The notes under the pieces: model-generated
The model's database searches: none
The model's input: the letters and a program-made list of their open reading frames with translations, nothing else
Told to the model about the DNA's origin: nothing
Part shown: one piece after another, positions 34,075-41,311 of the stretch
Layout: each line of letters starts with the position of its first letter
Position numbering within the stretch: position 1 is the stretch's first letter
Translations under genes and position numbers: made by a program
NCBI GenBank assembly: GCA_964424375.1
Contig: CAYRIH010000004.1
Location: 1 to 51,687, forward strand
DNA from: CAYRIH01 sp964424375
GTDB taxonomy: Bacteria > Patescibacteriota > Kazan-3B-28 > UBA10110
Direction: 5' to 3'
Length of the DNA stretch: 51,687 nt

Positions 34075-35343
34075 TTACCCAACAAAAGTTAAAGCCATAC
34101 CTTTTTGTGTACCTCGACCAGTTCGTCCAATACGATGTATATAATCATTATAATTTTCTGGTAACTCGTAATTAATTACATGGCTTACATTGTCTATGTC
34201 CAACCCTCTGGCCGCAACATCTGTGGCCACCAAAACTCTGGTATAACCTTGCTTAAATTTCTGGAGTGATCTTTGCCTAAAACCATGACTCTTATTGCCA
34301 TGAATGGAACCTGCTTTTATCCCTCTTTCAATTAAAATATTTGAGAGCTTTTCTACACCATGTTTTGTTCTTCCAAATACTAAAACTTTTTTAAATTCTG
34401 GGGCTGTTAATATTTCTGTTAACACATCTACCTTAGCTCTTCCATTTAATCTAACTATATCCTGCTGAATAGTGCTTGGGGAGTCCTGCGTCTTTACTGA
34501 AATTGTAATAGGGTCTGTAAGAAATTCATCAACAATTTTTTTGATAGTTGGAGACATCGTCGCAGAGAAAAACAAAGTATGTCGAACACGAGGCATTTTT
34601 TCTATAACAAAACGCATATCATTTATAAATCCCATATCCAACATGGCATCGGCTTCATCTAAAACGATTGTATTTATGTCGTCTAGTTTTAAAACTCTAC
34701 GGTTTACTAAATCTATGGTTCGTCCTGGAGTACCAATAACCAACTGGCAATTTTGGCGCAATGCACGAATCTGTGACTGAATATTCATGCCTCCAACACA
34801 AACGGCCGATCTTATCCCTGCCCTTGGAGCAAAACTTCTAAATTCTTGATCGATCTGTAAGGCAAGCTCTCTTGTAGGAGCTAACACAATGACTCTTTCT
34901 GAACGATTATTTATTAGCTTGTGAATTAACGGCAATAAGAAAGCTGCGGTTTTACCTGTTCCAGTATTGGCTAAACCAACCACATCCTTCCCGGACATGA
35001 TCTGGGGGATTACTTTGTCTTGAATCGGAGTGGGTTCGCTATACCCCTTTTTTATAACGATATTGATTAAAGACTCATCTAGACCAAAATCAGTAAACTG
35101 ATATTCAGGTTTGAACTGACCAACATCTGATGTTGTAGTCGCCTTATTTATAAATGTATCTAGGTTTAAAGAAGATTTTCTTCCCCTAGGAGGAGAGTTT
35201 CGTCTGCCAGCTGAGAATGACCTCTTATTTGGCGAGTTACTACTAAAAGACGAAGTATTAGATTTACCAAAACGAGACCCATAAGGTCTACTAAACTTTT
35301 TATGAAACTTCGACTGAGCTGATTTTGGTGAATTACGGTGCAT
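34075..35343 (-). CDS. DEAD-box RNA helicase
   Basis: 422 residues. The basic, Ser/Arg-rich N-tail (residues 1-55) is probably RNA-binding. Q motif with FTDFGLD and PTPIQ; then ANTGTGKTAA, PTRELALQI, VLDEADAMLDMGF, SATMS, VATDVAARGLD and HRIGRTGRG. It unwinds structured RNA and, next to typA, may act in cold or ribosome-assembly stress. It ends right after motif VI. The promoter and an in-leader terminator lie upstream. Confidence 0.93.
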   Translation of the reverse strand: MHRNSPKSAQSKFHKKFSRPYGSRFGKSNTSSFSSNSPNKRSFSAGRRNSPPRGRKSSLNLDTFINKATTTSDVGQFKPEYQFTDFGLDESLINIVIKKGYSEPTPIQDKVIPQIMSGKDVVGLANTGTGKTAAFLLPLIHKLINNRSERVIVLAPTRELALQIDQEFRSFAPRAGIRSAVCVGGMNIQSQIRALRQNCQLVIGTPGRTIDLVNRRVLKLDDINTIVLDEADAMLDMGFINDMRFVIEKMPRVRHTLFFSATMSPTIKKIVDEFLTDPITISVKTQDSPSTIQQDIVRLNGRAKVDVLTEILTAPEFKKVLVFGRTKHGVEKLSNILIERGIKAGSIHGNKSHGFRQRSLQKFKQGYTRVLVATDVAARGLDIDNVSHVINYELPENYNDYIHRIGRTGRGTQKGMALTFVG

Positions 35344-35382
35344 ATTATTCTAATTATTTAACTGATATCTGGTGGTGAGCAA

Positions 35383-35468
35383 TAAAAAAATAAGACCTCA
35401 CTAAAGAGGTCTGCCCTACACCTTTACGAGTACCGATTGATAGTGCCATAAAATTAGCTGAGTGTCAA
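35383..35468 (-). promoter_or_regulatory. Helicase/typA promoter with terminator hairpin in the leader
   Basis: Minus strand: TTGACA (35463-35468), 17 bases, CACTAT (35440-35445). About 20 bases after the predicted start the leader forms AGACCTC/GAGGTCT (35393-35412) followed by a T-run, 40 bases before the helicase ATG. A candidate attenuator; it may alternatively release a ~50-nt RNA. Confidence 0.6.
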
Positions 35469-35660
35469 TAATATTTTCCTATTGAGCTCTTATATGGCCG
35501 TAGAACCATTCGGTTCATGACTCACCCCAGTACTATTCTGCACGGGGTAAATCCCGTACCGTATGGTATTGGGATGGCAGGGGCTAGCCTGCCCGTGACC
35601 GGGCTTTTGCGGCCAGGGTGGAAGACGTTAGAACTTTTTGTATAGCTTTAGGGTAAGAAA

Positions 35661-35685
35661 AAGCGCCCAGGATACCCGAGCGCTT
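35661..35685 (-). terminator. Terminator of the non-coding cassette
   Basis: AAGCGC/GCGCTT hairpin, tail TTTTTCTTACCC. Confidence 0.75.
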
Positions 35686-35856
35686 GAATTCAAATGGAAG
35701 GGGCGTCTGTGCTCACAGGTACTATTCTCAGTCAAAGGCTTAGTTTAGAGCCAACCCTGTTCCACAACCACAGCTTATCGCACGAGTACCACGGAACTAC
35801 CCGCATATGCCGTGCTACCCACTTAGTTGCTTCGTTACTTCCATTCTTTTTAAAGC
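35661..35856 (-). ncRNA. Array cassette without a convincing ORF (candidate RNA)
   Basis: Array promoter, then ~195 nt and a terminator. The RNA contains pairings such as GCACGG/CCGTGG and GCACG/CGTGC. Only tiny frames exist (9 and 24 codons), without proper ribosome binding sites. A second TTTGACTGAGA promoter-like fragment at 35731-35741 suggests a remnant of another unit inside. Confidence 0.5.
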
Positions 35857-35862
35857 ACCTTC

Positions 35863-35891
35863 AATATTAATTAAAAACTTCATTCAGTCAA
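35863..35891 (-). promoter_or_regulatory. Array promoter 8
   Basis: TTGACT, spacer GAATGAAGTTTTTAATT (17), AATATT. Confidence 0.75.
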
Positions 35892-35911
35892 GGTTTTGAT
35901 GTAATTATCTT

Positions 35912-35986
35912 CAATGGCTCATGATGAGCCGTTGAGAATTTCAGCTTCGGAACGGGCAGGAATGAGACAAATGAGATAGTGGCAGG
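35912..35986. repeat. GCTCATGATGAGC / TTCAGCTTCGGAACGG repeat, copy a
   Basis: A palindromic head (GGCTCATGATGAGCC), then GAGAATTTCAGCTTCGGAAC, GGGCAGGAATGAGACAAATG and AGATAGTGGCAGG. Lies between a terminator and the next promoter. Confidence 0.8.
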
Positions 35987-36000
35987 AGAGTGTAATAAAA

Positions 36001-36021
36001 AATCCCCAGTAACTGGGGATT
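36001..36021 (-). terminator. Array terminator
   Basis: AATCCCCAG/CTGGGGATT hairpin followed by TTTTTATTAC on the minus strand. Confidence 0.75.
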
Positions 36022-36039
36022 TTTAAAATACACAACCAA

Positions 36040-36300
36040 CTAACCCTGTGTATCCATGGCTATTCCTTCCGATATTCCCCTAGTCAATATATTTGGGATA
36101 GAAACAATTAACAAAGCCAAGGAAATTTTAAAAGCCATTGCGTATGAAATGCTACTCGGTATTAAGCCATTCTCAATACAGCCATCAAAGATACCAGGAA
36201 TTGCAATATCATAGGCAATTGGTAATAGCCATGTACCAAAACCTAGTATCAAAATAGGGACACCTACTATGTATCCCACAAATGTCCAAAGACATCCCAT
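36040..36300 (-). CDS. Small two-helix membrane protein, cassette gene
   Basis: 86 residues with two membrane segments (TFVGYIVGVPILILGFGTWL and AMAFKISLALLIVSIPNIL). No known family. AAAAGGAG lies eight to ten bases before the ATG. Own promoter and terminator. Confidence 0.65.
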   Translation of the reverse strand: MGCLWTFVGYIVGVPILILGFGTWLLPIAYDIAIPGIFDGCIENGLIPSSISYAMAFKISLALLIVSIPNILTRGISEGIAMDTQG

Positions 36301-36347
36301 GGTATTTGCTCCTTTTCAAAGGTCTCACTATCACTAGTGGCCTTTGA

Positions 36348-36376
36348 AATATACTAAAAAACTAGCTTCTAGTCAA
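36348..36376 (-). promoter_or_regulatory. Array promoter 9
   Basis: TTGACT, spacer AGAAGCTAGTTTTTTAG (17), TATATT; identical hexamers and spacer to array promoter 12. Confidence 0.8.
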
Positions 36377-36407
36377 TAGTTTTATAGTCCTAGAGCTGAT
36401 TATATTA

Positions 36408-36480
36408 AACAGCTCATCATGAGCCGTTGAGAATTTCAGCTTCGGAACGGGCAGGAATGAGACAAATGAAACAGTGGCAA
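36408..36480. repeat. TTCAGCTTCGGAACGG repeat, copy b
   Basis: Same modules as the copy at 35912, ending AATGAAACAGTGGCA. Confidence 0.8.
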
Positions 36481-36513
36481 TGACTAATATCTTGAACTTA
36501 TTTGTTCGTGAGG

Positions 36514-37179
36514 CTAAAGAATATCAGTCAGCTCAATGATGTCTTTTAAAAGATAGTCCGGTTTTTCTTTCTGGAGATTCTCCGCTGAATAAGAACCGCT
36601 TGGTATTGCAACTGGCAAACAACCAGATTCTTTTGCACATTTTATATCAAGCGGCGTATCACCAATGATATAAGTATCTTTTAGCTTTATCTTATAGTTT
36701 TCAACTTTCGCTAAGGCTTTTGGCACTAAGTCAGGTCTTTTCAACGCTTCGTTGCCGAACACACCAATTTGGAAGAAATTTCTTAAACCAGCTTTTTCCA
36801 TCTTCATCCAACCTATTTCCTCTATATTGCCGGTCAAAAGACCAAGAATTAAATCTTCCCTTGCTTGTAACTTTTGTAAAGTGATTAGAACATTTGGCAA
36901 AACGAATCCTTCTAAACCCACGGCATTCTCCGTAAAATACCACATCATATGTTTAAAAAGTAGATCTAATTTTTTCTGGCTTTCTTCTGGGAAAATATCA
37001 TTAATATCTAAAAGCTCGATTAATATCTGTGAATCGATTTTTACTGGTGATGCTATACTCTTTCGATCAACAGCAATGCCAAAGAATTGATTAGTTGCAT
37101 ATTATAAAATAAGCCGAGTGACAACATCAACACCACTTTTTATAAGCGTGCCATCAATATCAAAAAGGAGTAACTTCAT
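36514..37179 (-). pseudogene. HAD-family phosphatase with an in-frame stop
   Basis: Frame begins MKLLLFDIDGTLIKSGVD (motif I DxDGT) at ATG 37179. A TAA at 37102-37104 cuts it after 25 codons, then the same frame continues YATNQFFGIAVDRKS through LTGN (motif II), a motif III lysine and IIGDTPLDIKCAK (motif IV), to 36514. Total ~221 codons, normal for a phosphoglycolate-phosphatase-like HAD. Either a nonsense mutation or a base error; downstream starts lack motif I. Confidence 0.85.
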
Positions 37180-37221
37180 ACTCTTATTTTACCAGATTTA
37201 TTAAATCCAGAACTCTAATTC

Positions 37222-37270
37222 TGCTGGACAGCAGAACGAAGGGCAGGAATGAGACAAATGAGACAGTTTA
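37222..37270. repeat. Short hybrid repeat (TCTGCTG.ACAGCAGA plus GGCAGGAATGAGACA)
   Basis: Joins the palindrome seen around pyrD and near tRNA-Leu to the GGCAGGAATGAGACAAATG module of the array spacers. Confidence 0.6.
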
Positions 37271-37309
37271 TAAAAGAAGTTCCAGTGTCTCATTTCTAGA
37301 TGAAAAGAA

Positions 37310-37328
37310 GGGGACGCAGAGCGCCCCC
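37310..37328 (-). terminator. Terminator after the micropeptide pair
   Basis: GGGG.CGC/GCG.CCCC hairpin followed by TTCTTTTC. Confidence 0.65.
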
Positions 37329-37385
37329 GTTGGAGGTCTTTGCGACAAGCAAGTGGCAACATCAGTTACCCTACTTCTGCTTGGG

Positions 37386-37436
37386 TTAAGATGATGTACT
37401 CGCCCCGGCGCAAAGATAAAGATCTGTTCCGCTCAT
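37386..37436 (-). CDS. Micropeptide B (16 residues)
   Basis: MSGTDLYLCAGASTSS. AAGGAGG lies eight bases before the ATG, an optimal ribosome binding site. Same length and same start pattern (MSG-x-D-I/L-Y) as the peptide encoded 90 bases upstream, with a Cys/Ser/Thr-rich tail. Function unknown; the layout of a constant head and variable Cys/Ser/Thr tail recalls peptide precursors, but no modifying enzyme is visible nearby. Confidence 0.6.
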   Translation of the reverse strand: MSGTDLYLCAGASTSS

Positions 37437-37525
37437 AGTAGTTTCCTCCTTGAACGGTTGCGTCAGCTAATTGCAATGATGTCTCGTGGGTCTTCTATCC
37501 CACATGCTGACCCGAGATCACAGTG

Positions 37526-37576
37526 TCAGTAAGAACCACCGCAAGTAGCCTCGCAATAAATGTCCACACCAGACAT
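37526..37576 (-). CDS. Micropeptide A (16 residues)
   Basis: MSGVDIYCEATCGGSY. GGAGGT lies seven bases before the ATG. Two cysteines and a C-terminal GGSY. It shares MSG-x-D-I/L-Y with micropeptide B on the same predicted transcript. The RNA between them folds (GTGGG/CCCAC and GTCAGC/GCTGAC). Confidence 0.6.
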   Translation of the reverse strand: MSGVDIYCEATCGGSY

Positions 37577-37608
37577 ATGATTTACCTCCATAGAATGGTG
37601 ATGATTTT

Positions 37609-37617
37609 ATTATATCA
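37609..37617 (-). promoter_or_regulatory. Extended -10 promoter of the micropeptide pair
   Basis: TGATATAAT on the minus strand (TGn plus perfect TATAAT); no good -35, as expected for extended -10 promoters. The repeat at 37625 abuts it. Confidence 0.65.
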
Positions 37618-37624
37618 AAGTTTT

Positions 37625-37690
37625 CAACGGCTCATGATGAGCCGTTGAGAATTTCAGCTTCGGAACGGGCAGGAATGAGACAGTGGAAGG
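37625..37690. repeat. TTCAGCTTCGGAACGG repeat, copy c
   Basis: AACGGCTCATGATGAGCCGTT palindrome (described as two arms of about ten bases) followed by the shared modules; lacks the AAATGAGA unit. Confidence 0.8.
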
Positions 37691-37726
37691 AGTTAGAATT
37701 TTTTGTTGAAATTTAGATAAGAAAAA

Positions 37727-37790
37727 CCCCCAGCTAATTAGCTGGGGGCCGTGGTACAATTTAGTATCGCTAAAACACTGTACCTTCAAA
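37727..37790 (-). ncRNA. Minimal array cassette, candidate ~65-nt RNA
   Basis: Array promoter followed after about 10 bases by a hairpin (GGTACA/TGTACC, 37753-37784) and then a terminator (CCCCCAGC/GCTGGGGG, tail TTTTTCTTATC). No ORF fits. Either a small RNA or an emptied cassette. Confidence 0.5.
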
Positions 37791-37794
37791 ACTG

Positions 37795-37823
37795 AGAATA
37801 TCAAAAAACCCATTATTAGTCAA
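37795..37823 (-). promoter_or_regulatory. Array promoter 10
   Basis: TTGACT, spacer AATAATGGGTTTTTTGA (17), TATTCT. Confidence 0.8.
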
Positions 37824-37842
37824 GGTTTTGATTATTATATTA

Positions 37843-37868
37843 CTATATACGCTCTAGAGCGTATATAG
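37843..37868. repeat. 26-bp perfect palindrome (TATATACGC family, copy 3)
   Basis: Arms CTATATACGCTCT and AGAGCGTATATAG. Related to the palindromes at 6443 and 6488, 31 kb away. Lies between a terminator and the next array promoter. Confidence 0.8.
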
Positions 37869-37897
37869 AATTTAGACAGTAGAATTTGGGTAAGAAA

Positions 37898-37919
37898 AAG
37901 CCACCCTTTCGGGTGGCTT
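37898..37919 (-). terminator. Array terminator
   Basis: AAGCCACCC/GGGTGGCTT hairpin, tail TTTTTCTTACCC. Confidence 0.8.
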
Positions 37920-37950
37920 TAGTTGCACAAATTGTTGCACAAATTGATGA

Positions 37951-38406
37951 TTAATTATTAAATTCGATATACTCACTATCTTCATTTCCTCCGCCTTTGT
38001 GCCATGAAAACATGCGCACAACACGAGAAGACACTCTACTGATTTCTTCTATGCAGGCGTCTCCACCTGCATCAACAGATTTTCCATACCCACCAGCTAT
38101 ATATAAATAGCGGTTGATATGATCAGATTCGTTATCCGAGTGGATACGGACATACTCTGCTTGATCACCAACTCTGGTAACAATGAGCTTGCCAACATTC
38201 CGTCCAAAGGCGGACATCGGCAAAACAAAATCGATTATTTGTTTCGTGCTGGGATCTAGAATTGCCAGCATGTCGAACTTATCCGTCTCACTGGCAGTAG
38301 GGGCAAAGAACTCTGTTACCCCGCGCCAAGTTGAATCAACGATTACCCTTACATATTTGACATAGGGGACGTTGATTTTGTAGGTGGTGGTGTTATCGTG
38401 AGCCAT
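37951..38406 (-). CDS. Unknown soluble protein, cassette gene
   Basis: 151 residues from ATG 38406, set by AAGGAGGG a few bases upstream; the open frame above it is leader. Predicted beta-rich (INVPYVKYVRVIVDSTWRG, KLIVTRVGDQAEYVRIHSD). No family recognised. The leader has a CCGGA/TCCGG hairpin just before the ribosome binding site. Confidence 0.65.
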   Translation of the reverse strand: MAHDNTTTYKINVPYVKYVRVIVDSTWRGVTEFFAPTASETDKFDMLAILDPSTKQIIDFVLPMSAFGRNVGKLIVTRVGDQAEYVRIHSDNESDHINRYLYIAGGYGKSVDAGGDACIEEISRVSSRVVRMFSWHKGGGNEDSEYIEFNN

Positions 38407-38477
38407 TTCGGCCCTCCTTACCCTTCTACGCCGGACTCTCAGGGTTATATCCGGTAATTTTTCAAGGTTGTACTTTA

Positions 38478-38506
38478 AACATATATCAAAAAACACCTCT
38501 TGTCAA
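38478..38506 (-). promoter_or_regulatory. Array promoter 11
   Basis: TTGACA, spacer AGAGGTGTTTTTTGATA (17), TATGTT. Confidence 0.7.
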
Positions 38507-38597
38507 GGATTTTACGCTCTGGGAGCTACTTTTCCAGATATGGCAGGGGTTAGTGGAAGACGTTAGAACCTTTTTGTATAGCTTTAGGATAAAAAAA

Positions 38598-38622
38598 GAC
38601 CACCTATCATAATTAGGTAGTC
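38598..38622 (-). terminator. Array terminator
   Basis: GACTACCTA/TAGGTGGTC hairpin, tail TTTTTTTATCC. Confidence 0.75.
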
Positions 38623-38647
38623 TGTCGAGAAGAACACATTGTTTGGC

Positions 38648-38968
38648 CTACTCAAGTGTTGATTCATAAGCAGTACCAGTAAGAGCAAGAGCGTTCAGTA
38701 TTTGCTGCTCTATCAAATAAAGAAGATATCGAACAAATACACTGATTACTTTCTTGTTGCCTTTAGCTATTGTTAACAAAGCTGACAACAATTGACCATG
38801 AGCCAGTACATAGCCGGCTATTTTTTCTCCCAGCTCACTAGCTCGATTGAAATGCCCTTCAGCCATCTTAATGATGGCTTGCCATTCATCCGAGATTTGT
38901 CCTCTGTTGAACCGAATCCCATTTTTTTCGCAAAACTTATAGAAATTCTGTGGGTCACCAATTTCCAT
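38648..38968 (-). CDS. Unknown helical protein, cassette gene
   Basis: 106 residues, all-helical pattern with a hydrophobic stretch (VISVFVRYLLYLIEQQILNAL). GGGAG precedes the ATG. No family recognised. Own promoter and terminator. Confidence 0.6.
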   Translation of the reverse strand: MEIGDPQNFYKFCEKNGIRFNRGQISDEWQAIIKMAEGHFNRASELGEKIAGYVLAHGQLLSALLTIAKGNKKVISVFVRYLLYLIEQQILNALALTGTAYESTLE

Positions 38969-39029
38969 TAAGAAGCTCCCTATGATAGCATGGCTATCGA
39001 AAAGTCACATTGTAAACGTGCTACTGTGA

Positions 39030-39058
39030 ATATACTAAAAAACTAGCTTCTAGTCAAT
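39030..39058 (-). promoter_or_regulatory. Array promoter 12
   Basis: TTGACT, spacer AGAAGCTAGTTTTTTAG (17), TATATT; same as array promoter 9. Confidence 0.8.
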
Positions 39059-39087
39059 AGTTTTATAGTCCTAGAGCTGATTATCTT

Positions 39088-39161
39088 AAACGGCTCATGA
39101 ATGAGCCGTTGAGAATTTCAGCTTCGGAACGGGCAGGAATGAGACAAATGAGACAGTGGCA
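39088..39161. repeat. TTCAGCTTCGGAACGG repeat, copy d
   Basis: All modules present; followed by GGGGCTAGTGGACGATGTTC, a tail related to sequences at 35590-35640 and 38540-38570. Confidence 0.8.
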
Positions 39162-39224
39162 GGGGCTAGTGGACGATGTTCGAACTTTTTTGTGCGAAGC
39201 ATGCTCCCTATAAATCTGTGGTTA

Positions 39225-40142
39225 CTACAAGATAACAATTTCTTTGAAGAAATCCTTAATATCACGAAATTCATCAGCACCATCATTTCGCAAACGTAAA
39301 TTGCTATTTAGAGATTTCTCAATTGTTTTCTGTTGTAATTTACTTAATCCCTTTGCAGTACCGACTATATTGTCTGGCCCTAGCTTTATGTTACTGAGTT
39401 TTAATCTATCAAGATTGGCTTTATGATACCCAAACCCTAGGAAAATAATTCTCTCTGCTTGGATTAACTCTAAGTGGGCTTTTTTTAATACAACATCACC
39501 CTCCTCCTCGGCTTCATGAATAATTCTTATGCTTTGGCTGCTTTTCTTTAGAGAGTCGTCTGTAACAGATTTTTCATATTTTCTAGTGGCGGCACCTGAA
39601 TCTTGACTTTGCCATGGCAACAGCCCCACCTGTCCATGAATATGTAATATTGGGATTGCTTTTATTTTTTCATATGTCTCTATGTCAGATTTATTATGAG
39701 TTTTTTTGAGACTAGAAAACAAAAAAGCCTCTAATGATCTATCATAATTGAATGTAATAATGCTTAATTTGTTTTTATCAAAATCTTCAAACGATGTCCT
39801 TAAGGCTTTGCCAAGATCCGAATACCAATCATTATTAGCAAACAATGTGTTTATGTCTTCATGTTGTATAAGAACTTGAGTAATAACTAGCTTACCTATT
39901 TCTGTATATTCAGACCTATACTCTAAGAACTCATCAATAGTTGCCTGACCAGATAACCTGAAAGCATCACAGAATTCGTCAACAAACTCATATGTACAAC
40001 CTAGCACTGCTAATATTTGATCTCTTGACTGAGGATTCTGACAATTATTTAGAATCTCATTTTTGAGACTTACGCCCGTCGGGTAACTATAAGGAGCACT
40101 AGCTCCGGCGCCTAATATTAATACTGTTTTTCTTGAAATCAT
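39225..40142 (-). CDS. SIR2-like protein (candidate defence NADase)
   Basis: 305 residues. The N-terminal nucleotide-binding loop ILGAGASAPYSYPTG, SIITFNYDRSLEAF and ILHIHGQVG fit the SIR2_2 group; FLGFGYHKANLDRL follows. SIR2-like proteins of this kind in prokaryotes often deplete NAD+ during phage infection, but some are effectors needing a partner. It is the first of a cluster (39.2-44 kb) with a toxin-antitoxin-like pair and an OLD-type nuclease. Activity is inferred. Confidence 0.8.
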   Translation of the reverse strand: MISRKTVLILGAGASAPYSYPTGVSLKNEILNNCQNPQSRDQILAVLGCTYEFVDEFCDAFRLSGQATIDEFLEYRSEYTEIGKLVITQVLIQHEDINTLFANNDWYSDLGKALRTSFEDFDKNKLSIITFNYDRSLEAFLFSSLKKTHNKSDIETYEKIKAIPILHIHGQVGLLPWQSQDSGAATRKYEKSVTDDSLKKSSQSIRIIHEAEEEGDVVLKKAHLELIQAERIIFLGFGYHKANLDRLKLSNIKLGPDNIVGTAKGLSKLQQKTIEKSLNSNLRLRNDGADEFRDIKDFFKEIVIL

Positions 40143-40226
40143 TTCTAATAATTTTTATACCAAGGGAGCCTTCTAATCCCCATGCCCCGCACAAGAATGA
40201 TTTTTTTATTATTTTTCATATTTATA

Positions 40227-40676
40227 TTAATCTTCATTGTGTTTTTTTGATATCGCATTATTAATCGCATAACCACCTAATACAAGTAAAAATAAACCTT
40301 GAAATATATCTGGCCCCTCAACTTGGACATAATCGCCCACGCATTCTGTGCCATCTCTAGTTTGTATCTCTTGAGTACATTCTGAATGATAATCTGCTGT
40401 GAAAGCGAAATAAGCCATTATAAAGAATCCTGCAGCAAGCATAGCAGTAAGTGCTCGTGTTAGATAATTGTTTGTTAGCTCGTCCATTTCCCAAAAATTT
40501 CTAGAATATTTTAAACCATACCAAAGTAAAACTGGCAGAATTATTAAATATGCTATCCTAATACTTGCTCCATATGGTTCTATCGGACCCCATAATAAAA
40601 TGACACCCGTAAAAACAATTACAATAAAATTAATATTGTATCTACTAATACCTGAATTTTTATCATTAATACTCAT
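40227..40676 (-). CDS. Four-helix membrane protein, unknown
   Basis: 149 residues, about four membrane segments, with an outside-loop pair of cysteines (SECTQEIQTRDGTECVG) that could form a disulphide. No family recognised. Located just upstream (in transcription order) of the SIR2-like gene; it might be its membrane partner, which is speculation. Confidence 0.55.
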   Translation of the reverse strand: MSINDKNSGISRYNINFIVIVFTGVILLWGPIEPYGASIRIAYLIILPVLLWYGLKYSRNFWEMDELTNNYLTRALTAMLAAGFFIMAYFAFTADYHSECTQEIQTRDGTECVGDYVQVEGPDIFQGLFLLVLGGYAINNAISKKHNED

Positions 40677-40875
40677 AAGGTAATATTACATATATACTTA
40701 CACTTTAACCTAGGTGTTAACTTTAATAAATATTAATAAAACAACCTTAGTAGTGGTTTGGTATAGAAATCTAATTTAAATACGTTTTTGCTTAAGATAT
40801 CCAGCTTTAAAAATGATAACTTGGGTATTTAAATAAGGATATGCTGACTGGCGTTACTGAATGATGTTCAAATTT

Positions 40876-41298
40876 TTATACAATCATTGCCAGCTCATCG
40901 CTTGTTGACATAATAGATATGATAGTTTTTCTTTGAAGTTTCTCTTTTAATAAATCTTTATACAATCGAGAATCTTTTTGACTCACCTCTTTTTTTGTAT
41001 CCATATCTAACACCTTTAATATTGGTTTTAGACCTTTCTCATGTTCAACAAAATTGTAGGCAAAATATTCAATGAAAATACCCCTTATCAATGATCTAGA
41101 GCTAACAAATAACTTAATTTCATCACTAAGTCCAACCAAATTAGTATCATCGGGCATAATTTTCATACCATAAACCAGCTCATCAAGCTTATCGTCATAA
41201 TCCATCATCCAATTATTCTTCTTTGCAACCTTGTCTATCTCATTGAGTTGGGAGATCAATTTATTCTTGTCTAATATAATTTTAGAAGCTTTTTTCAT
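40876..41298 (-). CDS. Possible antitoxin of a two-gene module
   Basis: 140 residues, soluble, with a segment YDDKLDELVYGMKIMPDDTN then FVSSRSLIRGIFIEYFAYNF. It follows the nuclease-like gene by 13 bases, as partners in toxin-antitoxin pairs do. No DNA-binding motif is obvious. No family could be named. Confidence 0.45.
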   Translation of the reverse strand: MKKASKIILDKNKLISQLNEIDKVAKKNNWMMDYDDKLDELVYGMKIMPDDTNLVGLSDEIKLFVSSRSLIRGIFIEYFAYNFVEHEKGLKPILKVLDMDTKKEVSQKDSRLYKDLLKEKLQRKTIISIMSTSDELAMIV

Positions 41299-41311
41299 AT
41301 TATTACTCTAA

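Noticed and set aside
29399..39161. Repeats as insertion sequences
   Set aside because: No transposase frame and no clear target-site duplications; at most they resemble small non-autonomous elements.
35900..39170. CRISPR array made of the TTCAGCTTCGGAACGG repeats
   Set aside because: Copies are hundreds of bases to kilobases apart and separated by genes, with no regular spacers and no cas genes.
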